Below, in pieces: positions 1 to 10,244 of a DNA stretch of 64,000 bases. The notes below the pieces were generated by a model. The model was given only the letters and a program-made list of their open reading frames with translations, searched no databases and had not been told where the DNA came from. Position 1 is the stretch's first letter. Every line of letters starts with the position of its first letter. A program made the translations under genes and the position numbers. Source of the stretch: Aquificota bacterium (GTDB lineage: Bacteria > Aquificota > Aquificia > Desulfurobacteriales > DQVG01); contig JAMOTM010000055.1 in the NCBI GenBank assembly GCA_027002265.1, forward strand, positions 43,677-107,676, read 5' to 3'.

Positions 1-1264
1 CCTTTGAATGATGTTTTTCTTTATCTACAAAACCTAAATCTACTCCAAAAAGATATAAATTTTTAAAGCCTACATTTAAGAAAAATGAAACTGCAGTATT
101 TACAACACTTGGAGTAGAGTTTTCAAAAGGTTTTACCTTAGGTCTATACATATAGTATCCACAAAATTCCTCTCTAGGGAACATATAACTTTCTTTAAAA
201 ATTTCAAAAGTTTTTGGATATAAAACTTCAGGTCCAATTAAGGGAAAATTATATTTTTCTTCATTTAAAAAGGTTAAAGCTTTTACTTTTGTCTCATCTC
301 TTTCAAGTTCAAAATGAAAATCTATTTTTATATTATTTTTCCTTAATACATCTATAGCGGTTCCACAGGAAATAATAAGAGCTTTATCTTGATACTTTTT
401 TATTAAAGGCAAAGCTTCATCTAAAGAAGGACCTGAACCACATATAAATACAGGATAATTTTTTATATCTTCTTTTACTTTCTGAATAGATAAATAAGGA
501 ATATTTTTATTTAAATTCTCCTTTGCATTTTCCAAACCTAATTTTTCATCATCATAAAATCCCCATCCTCTTTTCATTTTCATATTTTGCAAAATAATAT
601 AATTTTCTGCAGCTTTGAAAAGAGGAATTTGAGGTAAATGATTATAAATACTAATAATTTGAGTATTTAAAAGATCTTTATAGAGAAAAATTTCTACATC
701 CTTTTCAAAAACATCAAATTTTGAAGAAAAGCAAAAATGAATATTTCCATAAATCTTTTCAAAATATTTATAATAAGGAAAGGTATATAAGGATAAAATA
801 AAAACTTCTACTTCCGGTTCAAATATAAAAAGATTTTTTATCTCAAATTTTTCTAGTATTTTTTCCAAAGGTTTTCCAAGGCCGATTCCAAGTAAGAATA
901 AAAAGGGTATTTGTTTATCCAGTTTAAATTTGTTTGGAGTAAAATGTTTGTTAGAAAAAAAAATATTATCTATTTCCTCTAAAAGTTTTAAGTGAAAAGA
1001 ATTTCTTGTATCTTGAATTTTACCAATAGATTTATCTGGAACAATTTTAAAAGAAGTTTTGAATTGATTTTCTATAAAAGTATTTATATCTTGACCATAA
1101 AAAAATCTTTTTGAAAAGTTTAAATAAATATCATAACCATAAGGAGTTTTTTCAAGTTTTACTTTTCTAGGCTTTATTTTTTTTACTACATTATATAAAT
1201 TTGGATATTTCTGCTTAAAATATCTTAAGTTTTTTTCAAAAGTATATAAAAGTTTTGAATCCAT
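1..1264 (-). CDS. Motility accessory factor / DUF115 (MptE-like, PF01973-type) protein, truncated by window edge
   Basis: Open minus-strand frame from ATG at 1264 to window start, absent from ORF track. Translation begins MDSKLLYTFEKNLRYFKQKYP and contains IFEPEVEVF, a SGPSLDEAL-type motif and YLFGVDLGFVDKEKHHSK, typical of Maf flagellin-glycosylation proteins. Confidence 0.75.
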   Translation of the reverse strand, partial: MDSKLLYTFEKNLRYFKQKYPNLYNVVKKIKPRKVKLEKTPYGYDIYLNFSKRFFYGQDINTFIENQFKTSFKIVPDKSIGKIQDTRNSFHLKLLEEIDNIFFSNKHFTPNKFKLDKQIPFLFLLGIGLGKPLEKILEKFEIKNLFIFEPEVEVFILSLYTFPYYKYFEKIYGNIHFCFSSKFDVFEKDVEIFLYKDLLNTQIISIYNHLPQIPLFKAAENYIILQNMKMKRGWGFYDDEKLGLENAKENLNKNIPYLSIQKVKEDIKNYPVFICGSGPSLDEALPLIKKYQDKALIISCGTAIDVLRKNNIKIDFHFELERDETKVKALTFLNEEKYNFPLIGPEVLYPKTFEIFKESYMFPREEFCGYYMYRPKVKPFENSTPSVVNTAVSFFLNVGFKNLYLFGVDLGFVDKEKHHSK

Positions 1265-1266
1265 GA

Positions 1267-2514
1267 TTATTTATTCTCCTTTTCAAGCTTTAGAAGTTTT
1301 TCCATATATTCTAAAGTAAATTTTGGAGGAACATCCGGACCTGGAAGTCTAGAAACGGGTTCGCTTAGAAAGAATTTTTTATTTAATATCCAATCTTTCA
1401 AAATTTCTGCAATTTCCCGAGCTTTTTTATAAGAAGAAACTGGGAAGGCTTTAACTTTTTTATTTAATATTTCTACTTCTCCTTTTTGTAAATCCGAGTA
1501 TTTAACAAAAGCTAAAGGTTTTAAAGGTTCTCCACTTGGATAATTTTCTGAAAAATCCACAACCGGAACTAAAATATCTTTAGCTTTTACAGAAGTCCAA
1601 AAAGCTATTCTTTCATTTAAAATAGGTATAGGAATTCCTATTCCTACAAATAAAGAAACACCATATCCTAAAATGGAAGCACCTTTTATAAATTCATCGC
1701 TCATATTTTTAATGTCTCCAACTACCATTAAAGTTCCGGCAGGAAATTTTGGAAGGCCTCTTTCTGTTCTTTCTACAAAGGGATTGTGTTGAGTTCCATG
1801 AAATGCAATATAACCTACGCCTCCTCCTACAAAAATTCTAGTTCCTATTCCGATAGTTTCATAATAAGGATCATTAAATAAAGGAGATAGAGGTCCAGAA
1901 GTAGAGTAGTTAACATTTCCTAGATTAGGTTTGAGCATACCCATATAAGTATAAATAGTTCTATTTTTATGAAGATTTACTGCAGCTAAATAGTTTTGAT
2001 AAGCATTTCTTGGTGCTAAAAAAGTTCCATAAGGCAAAGTTTTTTTATTTATAACTTTTTTAACTTCTCTTCTAGGGTAACAATCTGTTCCATAACCATA
2101 TCCTTCAAATTCTATATCTTTTCCAGCAACAAGCTCTTCTATTACATGAGCACCGCCATAATCAAAACTTCCTGGATAGACTTCATTTTTCGGATCATCT
2201 TCTGGAAGAGCACTTGCTCCAAGATATATATCTACTGCCGCAAGTCCTGCATAGGCGGGAACCCCATTAAGGTAAGCTTCGTTTAGTTTTATTCTAGGTT
2301 TTGCATGACCTACATTTAAAAGTACACCCGAGGAGCACATACATCCAAAGGTTCCAGTAGTAACTACATCTACTTTTTTTGCAGCTTCTTCTAAACCTAT
2401 TTCTTCTACGAGCTCGCTCATTTCTTCGGCTGTTAAAACTACAGCCTTTCCCCTTTCAATTTTTTCATTAATTTCTTTTATGCTTTTGTTAACTTTCAAG
2501 GGTCCCCACCTCAT
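1267..2514 (-). CDS. Homocysteine biosynthesis protein family (DUF39/HcyBio)
   Basis: 415 aa ORF with TTGTFGCMCSSG, GYGYGTDCYPRREV and GGGVGYIAFHGTQHNP motifs typical of DUF39. Confidence 0.8.
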   Translation of the reverse strand: MRWGPLKVNKSIKEINEKIERGKAVVLTAEEMSELVEEIGLEEAAKKVDVVTTGTFGCMCSSGVLLNVGHAKPRIKLNEAYLNGVPAYAGLAAVDIYLGASALPEDDPKNEVYPGSFDYGGAHVIEELVAGKDIEFEGYGYGTDCYPRREVKKVINKKTLPYGTFLAPRNAYQNYLAAVNLHKNRTIYTYMGMLKPNLGNVNYSTSGPLSPLFNDPYYETIGIGTRIFVGGGVGYIAFHGTQHNPFVERTERGLPKFPAGTLMVVGDIKNMSDEFIKGASILGYGVSLFVGIGIPIPILNERIAFWTSVKAKDILVPVVDFSENYPSGEPLKPLAFVKYSDLQKGEVEILNKKVKAFPVSSYKKAREIAEILKDWILNKKFFLSEPVSRLPGPDVPPKFTLEYMEKLLKLEKENK

Positions 2515-2646
2515 TTAAATATTCTATTTAAGAAATTGATTTTAGCATAACTTCACTAATAGATGATGATAAAATACTTTTAAAATTTTTAATAAAAATC
2601 CTTGCTTAAGTTTTCTTTATTCTATATTTTCTAAAGGGGTAAAAAA

Positions 2647-2922
2647 ATGAAGATAGAAAATAATCTTTACTATGATGTTATTTCAAACTCTGAACTTTTA
2701 AAAAATAAAAAAGAAATTTCAAAAGCTTTTAGTGAGATATTTTTAAATGAAGTTTTTAAAGAGATTCAAAAAGAGTTTACTTCAAATTCCCTATTTGGAA
2801 ATACTTTTGGAAGTAATATTTATTTTGATCTTTACTTTAAAGAACTTTCTATGATGATAGCTCAGGACGATAATTTTCCTTTAAATAAATTTTTTGAAGA
2901 GAATTTAAAAATAACAAAATAA
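2647..2922 (+). CDS. FlgJ-like rod-binding domain protein (single domain)
   Basis: 91 aa, AFSEIFLNEVFKEIQKEF...FGSNIYFDLYFKELSMMIAQ resembles the FlgJ N-terminal rod-binding domain; directly upstream of flhA. Confidence 0.5.
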   Translation: MKIENNLYYDVISNSELLKNKKEISKAFSEIFLNEVFKEIQKEFTSNSLFGNTFGSNIYFDLYFKELSMMIAQDDNFPLNKFFEENLKITK

Positions 2923-2935
2923 AAAGGGTTAAAGT

Positions 2936-5032
2936 TTGAAAAGAATTATTGCTCTTCTTGAAAAATTTCAAAAACACTCGGATTTAGTTTTTGTTTTTCT
3001 CTTAATTTGTATTTTGGCTGCTATGATTCTACCTTTACCTCCTTTTATTTTAGATTTACTTTTGACTTTAAGTATTACTCTTTCTTTACTTACTCTGCTT
3101 GTAACTATATATATCAAACATCCCTTAGAGTTTACCGTATTTCCCTCCTTACTTTTGCTTTTAACTTTATTTAGACTTTCTTTAAATGTTGCAACTACAA
3201 GAAGAATTTTACTTTATGGTCAAAATGGCCCGGATGCAGTAAGTGAAGTTATAAAATCTTTCGGGGAATTTGTAGTAAAGGGAAATGTTTTAGTAGGTTT
3301 AATTATATTTTTAATTTTAATTATTATTAATTATATGGTAATAACTAAGGGAACCGAAAGAATTGCAGAAGTTGCAGCAAGATTTACTTTAGATGCTATG
3401 CCTGGTAAACAAATGGCAATAGATGCGGATTTAAATGCGGGTTTTATAGATGAAAAGGAAGCTCAAAGAAGAAGGCAAGAACTTGTAAAGGAAGCTGACT
3501 TTTATGGTGCTATGGATGGTGCTACTAAGTTTATTCGGGGAGATGCTATAGCTGGATTTTTAATTACAGCTATAAACTTGATTGGAGGAATAGCTGTTGG
3601 TATTTTGCAACATGGGCTTTCATTTTCCCAAGCTTTAAAAACATATACTATTTTAACAGTGGGAGATGGACTTGTTTCTCAAATTCCTTCTTTAATAACC
3701 TCAGTCGCAGCTGGTTTTATGGTTACACGTTCAGCTTCCCAAACAGATTTGGGAACAGAAATTGTTACTCAGCTTTCCTCTTATCCAAAGGCTTTAGCTT
3801 TAGCTTCGTTAATCTTGTTTATAATAGCCCTTGTTCCGGGAATGCCAAAGCTTCCCTTTATAACTTTAGCTTTGATAGTAGCAGCCATAGCCTATCTTGC
3901 CTATATGATGGTTGAAGAAAAAGAAAAAGAAATAAAAGAAAAAGAAGTAAAAACTGCTATGACTCAAGTTAAAAAGACTCCTGAAACTATTATTGTTCAA
4001 CCTGATCCTTTAGCTTTAGAAATAGGGACTTACTTAGTTCATTTGGTAGATGAAAAAACCGGAGGGGAGCTTTTAAATAGAATAAAAAATTTAAGATATA
4101 AAATAGCAAAAGAGCTTGGTCTTATAATACCCCTTGTTCATATCAGAGATAGTTTTGAGATAGATAAAAATGAATATAGGATTTTAATAAAAGGAGTGGA
4201 GGTCGCAAGGTATAAAGTATATCCTGGAAAATATTTGGCTATTAACTTAGGGGCCGTTAAGGATCGACTTGATAAGTATGGAAAAGTTATTCCTACTAGA
4301 GAACCTGCATTTGGTTTGGAAGCTTATTGGATAGATCCAACTTTAAAGGAGAAGGCTAAAGCTCTTGGTTATACTGTAGTAGATGTTTCCAATTTAATTA
4401 TTACTCATCTTCAAGAAACAATTAAGCAAAACGCAGCTGATCTTTTAACTCGAGTTGAACTCCAAAAGATTTTAGATGGTCTTTCTAAACGGTATCCCGT
4501 GGTTAATGAACTTATAGGGGAAGGTCCTGGAAAAGTTCCTATAAATATTCTTCATAGAGTATGTCAAAATCTTTTAGAAGAACAAATTCCTATTAATGAT
4601 ATGATAACTATTATAGAAACTCTTGCGGATTTACTTACCTTGAATCAAAATCTTCCTCCTATTCTTTTAACGGAAGAAGTAAGAAGGGCTTTAAATAAAG
4701 TAATTACCAAAAAGTATGCTGCTCCAGATGGTACTTTAAATGTAGTAATTTTAGATCCATCTATCGAAAAAATGATTTTAGATTATGCAACAAAAAAAGC
4801 TCCATTACCTTCAGAAGTGGTTCATAGTATAATAAATCAATTAAGAAAACTTACAAATGAATTTTATTTACGTGGTCTTATGCCAGTGCTTTTAGTTGCT
4901 ATGCCAGAAATTAGAAGAACGGTAAGAGATTTAATTAAATCAGATTTTCCAAATTGGGGCGTAATGTCAACTCAAGAAGTTGCCCCAGGAACGAAAATAA
5001 ATGTTATAGGTAGGGTGACTCCAAATGGCTAG
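2936..5032 (+). CDS. flhA: Flagellar export protein FlhA
   Basis: 698 aa; FPSLLLLLTLFRLSLNVATTRRIL, GKQMAIDADLNAGFIDEKEAQRRR and C-terminal export domain; TTG start. Confidence 0.97.
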   Translation: MKRIIALLEKFQKHSDLVFVFLLICILAAMILPLPPFILDLLLTLSITLSLLTLLVTIYIKHPLEFTVFPSLLLLLTLFRLSLNVATTRRILLYGQNGPDAVSEVIKSFGEFVVKGNVLVGLIIFLILIIINYMVITKGTERIAEVAARFTLDAMPGKQMAIDADLNAGFIDEKEAQRRRQELVKEADFYGAMDGATKFIRGDAIAGFLITAINLIGGIAVGILQHGLSFSQALKTYTILTVGDGLVSQIPSLITSVAAGFMVTRSASQTDLGTEIVTQLSSYPKALALASLILFIIALVPGMPKLPFITLALIVAAIAYLAYMMVEEKEKEIKEKEVKTAMTQVKKTPETIIVQPDPLALEIGTYLVHLVDEKTGGELLNRIKNLRYKIAKELGLIIPLVHIRDSFEIDKNEYRILIKGVEVARYKVYPGKYLAINLGAVKDRLDKYGKVIPTREPAFGLEAYWIDPTLKEKAKALGYTVVDVSNLIITHLQETIKQNAADLLTRVELQKILDGLSKRYPVVNELIGEGPGKVPINILHRVCQNLLEEQIPINDMITIIETLADLLTLNQNLPPILLTEEVRRALNKVITKKYAAPDGTLNVVILDPSIEKMILDYATKKAPLPSEVVHSIINQLRKLTNEFYLRGLMPVLLVAMPEIRRTVRDLIKSDFPNWGVMSTQEVAPGTKINVIGRVTPNG

Positions 5033-6443
5033 AGTGAAAATTTATGAAGGGTCTAATTTAATGGAATTATATGAAAGAATTAAAAGAGAACATCCTAACG
5101 GTAAAATTCTTTCTACAGAAAAAATAGAAAAAAGAAAATTTCTGTTTTTTAAAAAGTTTTATTATAAAGTTTTAGTTGAGGTAGATGAAAATATATTCTC
5201 TACAAAAGAACGTGCAAAGGAAATTTTATCTATTTTAGAAAAAGATAAAAAGGAAAATCAAGAGGAAGAGTCTGCTTCCGTTTTATCCTTTGTGGAAAAT
5301 AAGGAGAAAGATTCTTTTAAAAATTCTTTAGAAAGTAAAGAAAGCATATCTTTAAAAGATAATTTTATTTTGGAGGACTTGCAAAAGAATAATGAAACTA
5401 TAGAAAGTTCAATATCAACTTTTGAAAAAAGCAAATTTTATGAAGAATCAAAGCAAGCAGAGATAACTAAAAAAGAAAAAAATTATATAGATAAAAGAAG
5501 TTCTACAGAAGTTTTAGAAGAAAAACTTGATAGTATGTCTCGTCTTTTAAAGGAACTTGTAGATGTTATAAAAAAATCTCAACTTGAAAGTTCTCCGAAG
5601 AATCCTTTTATTCGCCCAAGTTTAAATTTAGAAGAACTTGAGGATTTAGAAGGTGATGCAAGAAAACTTGCTGAGTTCCTAATAGAAAGAGGAATAGAGC
5701 CAGATATAGCAAAAAGTTTAGTTTTAGTTTCCTGTGGTTTGAATATGGAAACTGGAAAATATGATTTATCTATTCCTTCCAGAAAAGAGGTAATTTTAAA
5801 AGGATTAGAAAAATATATTAAATTTACCGGACCTATAAAAATAGAAGAAGGAAAAAGAAAAATTGTAGCTTTTGTAGGTCCCACGGGAGTTGGAAAAACT
5901 ACAAATTTAATAAAGCTTGCCTCATATTATGCTTTAGATGAAGGAAAAAAAGTTGCTATTATAAATGCGGACACTTTTAAGATAGGTGCTCAAGATCAAA
6001 TAAGAATATACTCAAGAATTTTAAATGTACCTTATAAAACCGTGAGTGATGCCATAAAATTAAAAGAGGCCTTAAAAGAATTTCATGATTACGATTTAAT
6101 TTTTATAGATACGGTGGGAAGAAGTCACTATGATCATTGGAAATTGGGAGAAATTAAAGCTACTTTGGCTTTAGAAGAATCTATGGATATATTTTTAGTT
6201 TTATCTTGCTCTATGAAAGATTTGGAGCTTTATGAAGCAACAAAAAGATTTTCAAGAATTTTTCCAATAACCGCTTTATTTTTTACAAAAATTGATGAAT
6301 GTTTAACTCCAGGAAGCATAGTAAATGTTCCTTTTAGATATTCTTATCCGCTTTCATATATAAGCACAGGTCAAAGAGTTCCGGAAGACATAAAAGTTTT
6401 AAATCCTGAGACTTTAACGGAAATAATTTTAGGAGAAGAGTAA
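5025..6443 (+). CDS. flhF: Flagellar biosynthesis GTPase FlhF (SRP-like)
   Basis: AFVGPTGVGKTTNLIKLA, NADTFKIGAQDQ, DTVGRSHYD; follows flhA. Confidence 0.93.
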   Translation: MARVKIYEGSNLMELYERIKREHPNGKILSTEKIEKRKFLFFKKFYYKVLVEVDENIFSTKERAKEILSILEKDKKENQEEESASVLSFVENKEKDSFKNSLESKESISLKDNFILEDLQKNNETIESSISTFEKSKFYEESKQAEITKKEKNYIDKRSSTEVLEEKLDSMSRLLKELVDVIKKSQLESSPKNPFIRPSLNLEELEDLEGDARKLAEFLIERGIEPDIAKSLVLVSCGLNMETGKYDLSIPSRKEVILKGLEKYIKFTGPIKIEEGKRKIVAFVGPTGVGKTTNLIKLASYYALDEGKKVAIINADTFKIGAQDQIRIYSRILNVPYKTVSDAIKLKEALKEFHDYDLIFIDTVGRSHYDHWKLGEIKATLALEESMDIFLVLSCSMKDLELYEATKRFSRIFPITALFFTKIDECLTPGSIVNVPFRYSYPLSYISTGQRVPEDIKVLNPETLTEIILGEE

Positions 6444-6448
6444 TAAAA

Positions 6449-7318
6449 ATGCAAGATCAAGCTAAATCTTTAAGGGAAAAAGTAACAAACTTAAAAAAAA
6501 ATTCAAATAAAAATACAAATTTTTTAGCTATAACTTCTGGAAAAGGGGGAGTAGGGAAAACTAACATTGTTGCAAATTTGGCCTATATTCTTGCAAATGA
6601 ATTTAATAAAAAAATTTTAGCTTTTGACGCAGATTTAGGTCTTGGAAATTTAAATGTTCTTCTTGGTATAAAAACAAAATATACTTTAAGAGATGTGATT
6701 GAATATGGTTTTCCTATAAAAAACATAATAATAAACTATAAAGGTTTTGATATTTTGCCTGGTCTTTCGGATATAACAGGTATCGATGAAGTTAAAGAAG
6801 ACGATGTTAATTTTTTGCTTTTTCAACTTAAAGATATATGCAAGGATTATGATTTAATTTTAATAGATACCTCAGCTGGTATAGGTAAAGATGTTATAAG
6901 TTTTATAGCTGCCTCTAATAAGACTACCGTTATAACTACACCTGAACCTACCGCGCTCGCAGATGCCTATGCTCTTATAAAGAAGCTCTATATAGATTAT
7001 GGTTATAAAAATTTTGATCTAATTTTTAATATGGTTCGCTCTTCTCAAGAGTTTACAGAAAGTGTAAATAAATTAAGCTATGTTTGTCAAAGATATTTAA
7101 ACTTTATTCCTAGTTTACTTGGAAGTTTACCTTTTACCTTAAAGTTACGAGAGTGTGTAAAAAAACGTCAATTAATAGCTGAGGTTTATCCAAATAGTGA
7201 ATTTTCTTTAAAACTAAAAAATATTGCTGCTAAAATTCTAAATTTAAAAATAGAAAATAATAAGCAAAATTTTTGGGATAAACTTTTAAGTATTCTCAAA
7301 ATTCGGAGACAAAAATGA
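6449..7318 (+). CDS. flhG: MinD-like ATPase FlhG/FleN
   Basis: Deviant Walker A SGKGGVGKTNIVANLA; located between flhF and fliA. Confidence 0.9.
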   Translation: MQDQAKSLREKVTNLKKNSNKNTNFLAITSGKGGVGKTNIVANLAYILANEFNKKILAFDADLGLGNLNVLLGIKTKYTLRDVIEYGFPIKNIIINYKGFDILPGLSDITGIDEVKEDDVNFLLFQLKDICKDYDLILIDTSAGIGKDVISFIAASNKTTVITTPEPTALADAYALIKKLYIDYGYKNFDLIFNMVRSSQEFTESVNKLSYVCQRYLNFIPSLLGSLPFTLKLRECVKKRQLIAEVYPNSEFSLKLKNIAAKILNLKIENNKQNFWDKLLSILKIRRQK

Positions 7319-8055
7319 GATATTCTGATATTTATGAGGAAAATAAGATTTTGGATAAAAAAAAGCTTGTAATAAAGTACTTACCCTTAGTAAAGAATAT
7401 AGCTTATAAGATTTATAAGAAACTTCCAAATGGAGTTGTTGAGTTTGACGAGCTTGTAAATACTGGAGTTTTAGGCCTTTTGGATGCTATAGAAAAATTT
7501 GATAAAGATAAAGGAAATTTGGGAACTTATGCTTATATAAGAATTCGGGGAGAGATTTTAGATTTTTTAAGAAAATTAGATTGGCTTCCCAAAAATCAAA
7601 GAGAGAAGGTAAAAGAGCTTCAAAGAAAATTTTTATATTATTATCAAAGAGAAGAAGAAATTCCAGATGAGGAAACTTTAGCCGGTATGTTAAATACGGA
7701 TGTGGATACTGTAAAAAAACTTTTGACTTTATCTGAAATAAATAATATTATTTCTTTAGAAGAAATAATAAACCCAGAACTTAATCAAACTTTAAAAGAT
7801 GTTTTACCGGATACTTCTCCTTCTCCCGAAGAAGAAGCTATTAAGGAATCTTTAAAGGAACGTTTGAAAGAGGCTTTAAAAAAGCTTTCAGAAAGAGAAA
7901 AGCTTATTTTGCAACTTGTTTATGTTGAAGAATTAAAGGTAGAAGATATTGCAAAAATTTTGAACATATCTATTTCCAGAGTTTCCCAAATAAAGCATCA
8001 AGCTTTAAGAAAACTTAGAAAAATTCTTTCTAAAGAGTTAGGGGAAAGGTTATGA
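7315..8055 (+). CDS. fliA: RNA polymerase sigma factor FliA (sigma-28)
   Basis: GALGLLDA-like region 2, RIRGEILDFLRKLDW, region 4 EREKLILQLVYVEELKVEDIAKILNISISRVSQIK. Confidence 0.93.
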   Translation: MRYSDIYEENKILDKKKLVIKYLPLVKNIAYKIYKKLPNGVVEFDELVNTGVLGLLDAIEKFDKDKGNLGTYAYIRIRGEILDFLRKLDWLPKNQREKVKELQRKFLYYYQREEEIPDEETLAGMLNTDVDTVKKLLTLSEINNIISLEEIINPELNQTLKDVLPDTSPSPEEEAIKESLKERLKEALKKLSEREKLILQLVYVEELKVEDIAKILNISISRVSQIKHQALRKLRKILSKELGERL

Positions 8056-8852
8056 AGGTGGTAACTGTAAATACTATAAAGGAAAAAAAGCGTAAAGAAA
8101 AAATTGTAATGCTTACAGCTTATGATTATTTAAGTGCAAAAATTGTAGATGAGGTAGGGGTAGATATTATTTTAGTAGGCGATTCTCTTTCTATGGTAAT
8201 ATTAGGATATACAAATACAAATGCGGTTACTTTAAATGAAATGCTTCATCATGCAAAAGCTGTTTTAAGAGGAACAAAAAGAGCTTTAGTTGTATTAGAT
8301 ATGCCTTTTGGAACTTATCAAGTAAGCGAAAAGGATGCTTTAAAAAATTGTATATATGCATTTAAAGAACTTTCAAAGGAAGCTAAAGTTCATATTGCTT
8401 TAAAGATAGAAGGAGGAAAAGAAATTGCACCTTTAGTTAAAAAACTTGTAGATATTGGAATTCCTATTATGGGACATATCGGTCTTCAACCTCAGAAATT
8501 TTATGCTTTAGGAAAGTTTAAAACTTTTGAGGAAGAGGAAAAACTACTTGAAGATGCAAAAGCGTTAGAAGAAGCTGGAGTTTTTTCAATAGTTTTAGAA
8601 AAAGTAAAGGAAAATGTAGCAAAAAAAATTACAGAAAATTTAAAAATTCCAACTATTGGAATTGGAGCTGGGAGATTTGTAGATGGACAAGTTTTAGTTT
8701 TTCATGATGTTTTAGGTTTATTTTCAGATTTTAAACCAAAATTTGTAAAAAGATATTTGGAAGGACAAAAATTATTTAAGGAAGCTTTAGAAAAATTTAA
8801 AAATGATGTAAAAACAGGAAAATTTCCAGAAGAATCTCATGTTTTTAAATAA
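8052..8852 (+). CDS. panB: 3-methyl-2-oxobutanoate hydroxymethyltransferase
   Basis: MLTAYDYLSAKIVDEVGVDIILVGDSLSMVILGY, IMGHIGLQPQ, IGIGAG; overlaps fliA by 4 nt. Confidence 0.97.
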   Translation: MKVVTVNTIKEKKRKEKIVMLTAYDYLSAKIVDEVGVDIILVGDSLSMVILGYTNTNAVTLNEMLHHAKAVLRGTKRALVVLDMPFGTYQVSEKDALKNCIYAFKELSKEAKVHIALKIEGGKEIAPLVKKLVDIGIPIMGHIGLQPQKFYALGKFKTFEEEEKLLEDAKALEEAGVFSIVLEKVKENVAKKITENLKIPTIGIGAGRFVDGQVLVFHDVLGLFSDFKPKFVKRYLEGQKLFKEALEKFKNDVKTGKFPEESHVFK

Positions 8853-8878
8853 AAAAAACTTCAAAAAGGAAAGGAATT

Positions 8879-9859
8879 ATGGAAAATAAAAATATAAATG
8901 TAGGATTTTGGGCAAAGGATGTTTTAAAGCTTTTACCTGGAACACCTTTTGAGGGTATATTTGTTATTGAAGCAACGGATATAAAAAAACATAAAACTGG
9001 AGAGCCTTTCTTAAGAGTAGTTTTATCAGATAAAACTGGTGGTTTTACAGCCCTTTGGTGGAAACCTCCAAAAGATGAAGATTTATCCAAGTATAAGAAA
9101 GGAGATGTAGTTTTTGTGAAAGGAACTTTTGAACTTCATCAAGGGAAACCTCAGCCTCGTCTTGTGGTTTTTAGAAAGTTAAAGGAAGGGGAATATCCAC
9201 CGGAAAAATTCATTGAATTTTCTAAATATGATATAGATGAAATGATTCTTCAAGTTTATGAAATTATAGATACTATAAAAAACCCTTTTTTAAAAACTCT
9301 TTTGGAAAAAATATTTAAAGATGATAATGTTTTAAAAAAAATAAAAGTTACTCCTGGAGGAAAGAAGGTTCATCATGCAGCTATAGGAGGACTTTTGGAG
9401 CATACTCTAGGTGTAGTTGAAATTTGTGAAGTAGTAGTAAAAAGATATAAAAAACTTGATAGAGATTTACTTATAGCTGCAGCTCTTTTACATGATATTG
9501 GGAAAATATTTGAATATAAGTTAACAAATACTTTTGAAATTACAGATAAAGGAAAGCTTTTAGGACATGTATATTTAGGTACCGAGTTTGTTAGTAAAGT
9601 TATAGATACAATACCAGATTTTCCAGAAAGCTTAAAAATAAAACTTCTTCATTGTATTTTAGCTCATCAAGGTGAGTATGAATTTGGTTCTCCAAAAAGG
9701 CCTAAAACTTTGGAAGCCGCAGCTCTTCATCTTGCAGATTCTTTGGATGCTAAATTAAAAGCTTTTGAAGAGTTTATTGAAAAAGAAATGGAAGAAGGGG
9801 AAGTTTGGACTAAAATGCATCCAGCTTATATGGTTCCAATTTATTTTGATAAGGAGTAG
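8879..9859 (+). CDS. OB-fold/HD-domain 3'-5' exoribonuclease, YhaM-like
   Basis: N-terminal OB fold plus HD motif HHAAIGGLLEHTLGV, LLIAAALLHDIGKIFEY, AHQGEYEFGSPKRPKTLEAAALHLADSLDAK. Confidence 0.85.
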   Translation: MENKNINVGFWAKDVLKLLPGTPFEGIFVIEATDIKKHKTGEPFLRVVLSDKTGGFTALWWKPPKDEDLSKYKKGDVVFVKGTFELHQGKPQPRLVVFRKLKEGEYPPEKFIEFSKYDIDEMILQVYEIIDTIKNPFLKTLLEKIFKDDNVLKKIKVTPGGKKVHHAAIGGLLEHTLGVVEICEVVVKRYKKLDRDLLIAAALLHDIGKIFEYKLTNTFEITDKGKLLGHVYLGTEFVSKVIDTIPDFPESLKIKLLHCILAHQGEYEFGSPKRPKTLEAAALHLADSLDAKLKAFEEFIEKEMEEGEVWTKMHPAYMVPIYFDKE

Positions 9860-9877
9860 ATTTAAGTAAAAAGTAAT

Positions 9878-10228
9878 ATGAAGTATTTAAAAAATTCTTT
9901 TGTGTTTCTTATTTCCTTTATTTTTACAGTTTTTGTTGTATATAAGTTTATACTTATACAATTTTATTTGCCTTCTTTGAATATAAAACCTAAATATAAT
10001 TTTATTTTCTTTAAAGTTAGTGGCACTATAAAAGATAAAATAAAAAACTACAACTTAAGTTTTTATGCAAAGGTTTTAAAACTTAATAAGGAAAATAAAA
10101 TTATTTTGGAAAATTTTACTTGCTTTGCTAATAATACCTTTAAGATATCTTCAAAAAAAGCTATTATTTTAAATGGAAGCTTTATAAATATGAAAAAAAT
10201 AAAAACTCAGATAAATATAAAAAGGTAG
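9878..10228 (+). CDS. Small membrane-anchored protein, possibly LptC-like
   Basis: 116 aa, N-terminal TM helix then beta-rich SFYAKVLKLNKENKIILENFTCFANNTFKISSKKAIILNGSF resembling an LptC/OstA repeat. Confidence 0.4.
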   Translation: MKYLKNSFVFLISFIFTVFVVYKFILIQFYLPSLNIKPKYNFIFFKVSGTIKDKIKNYNLSFYAKVLKLNKENKIILENFTCFANNTFKISSKKAIILNGSFINMKKIKTQINIKR

Positions 10229-10244
10229 AGCCCAAAGCTCTACC
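10222..10244. terminator. Bidirectional hairpin between convergent genes
   Basis: Perfect 9-bp arms AGGTAGAGC/GCTCTACCT with CCAAA loop; both convergent stop codons lie inside the arms. Confidence 0.75.

Noticed and set aside
5579-5884. Minus-strand 101-aa ORF inside flhF
   Set aside because: Antisense shadow of a strong coding gene; no RBS or family.
8845-9090. Minus-strand 81-aa ORF opposite the YhaM-like gene
   Set aside because: Antisense to a well-supported CDS.
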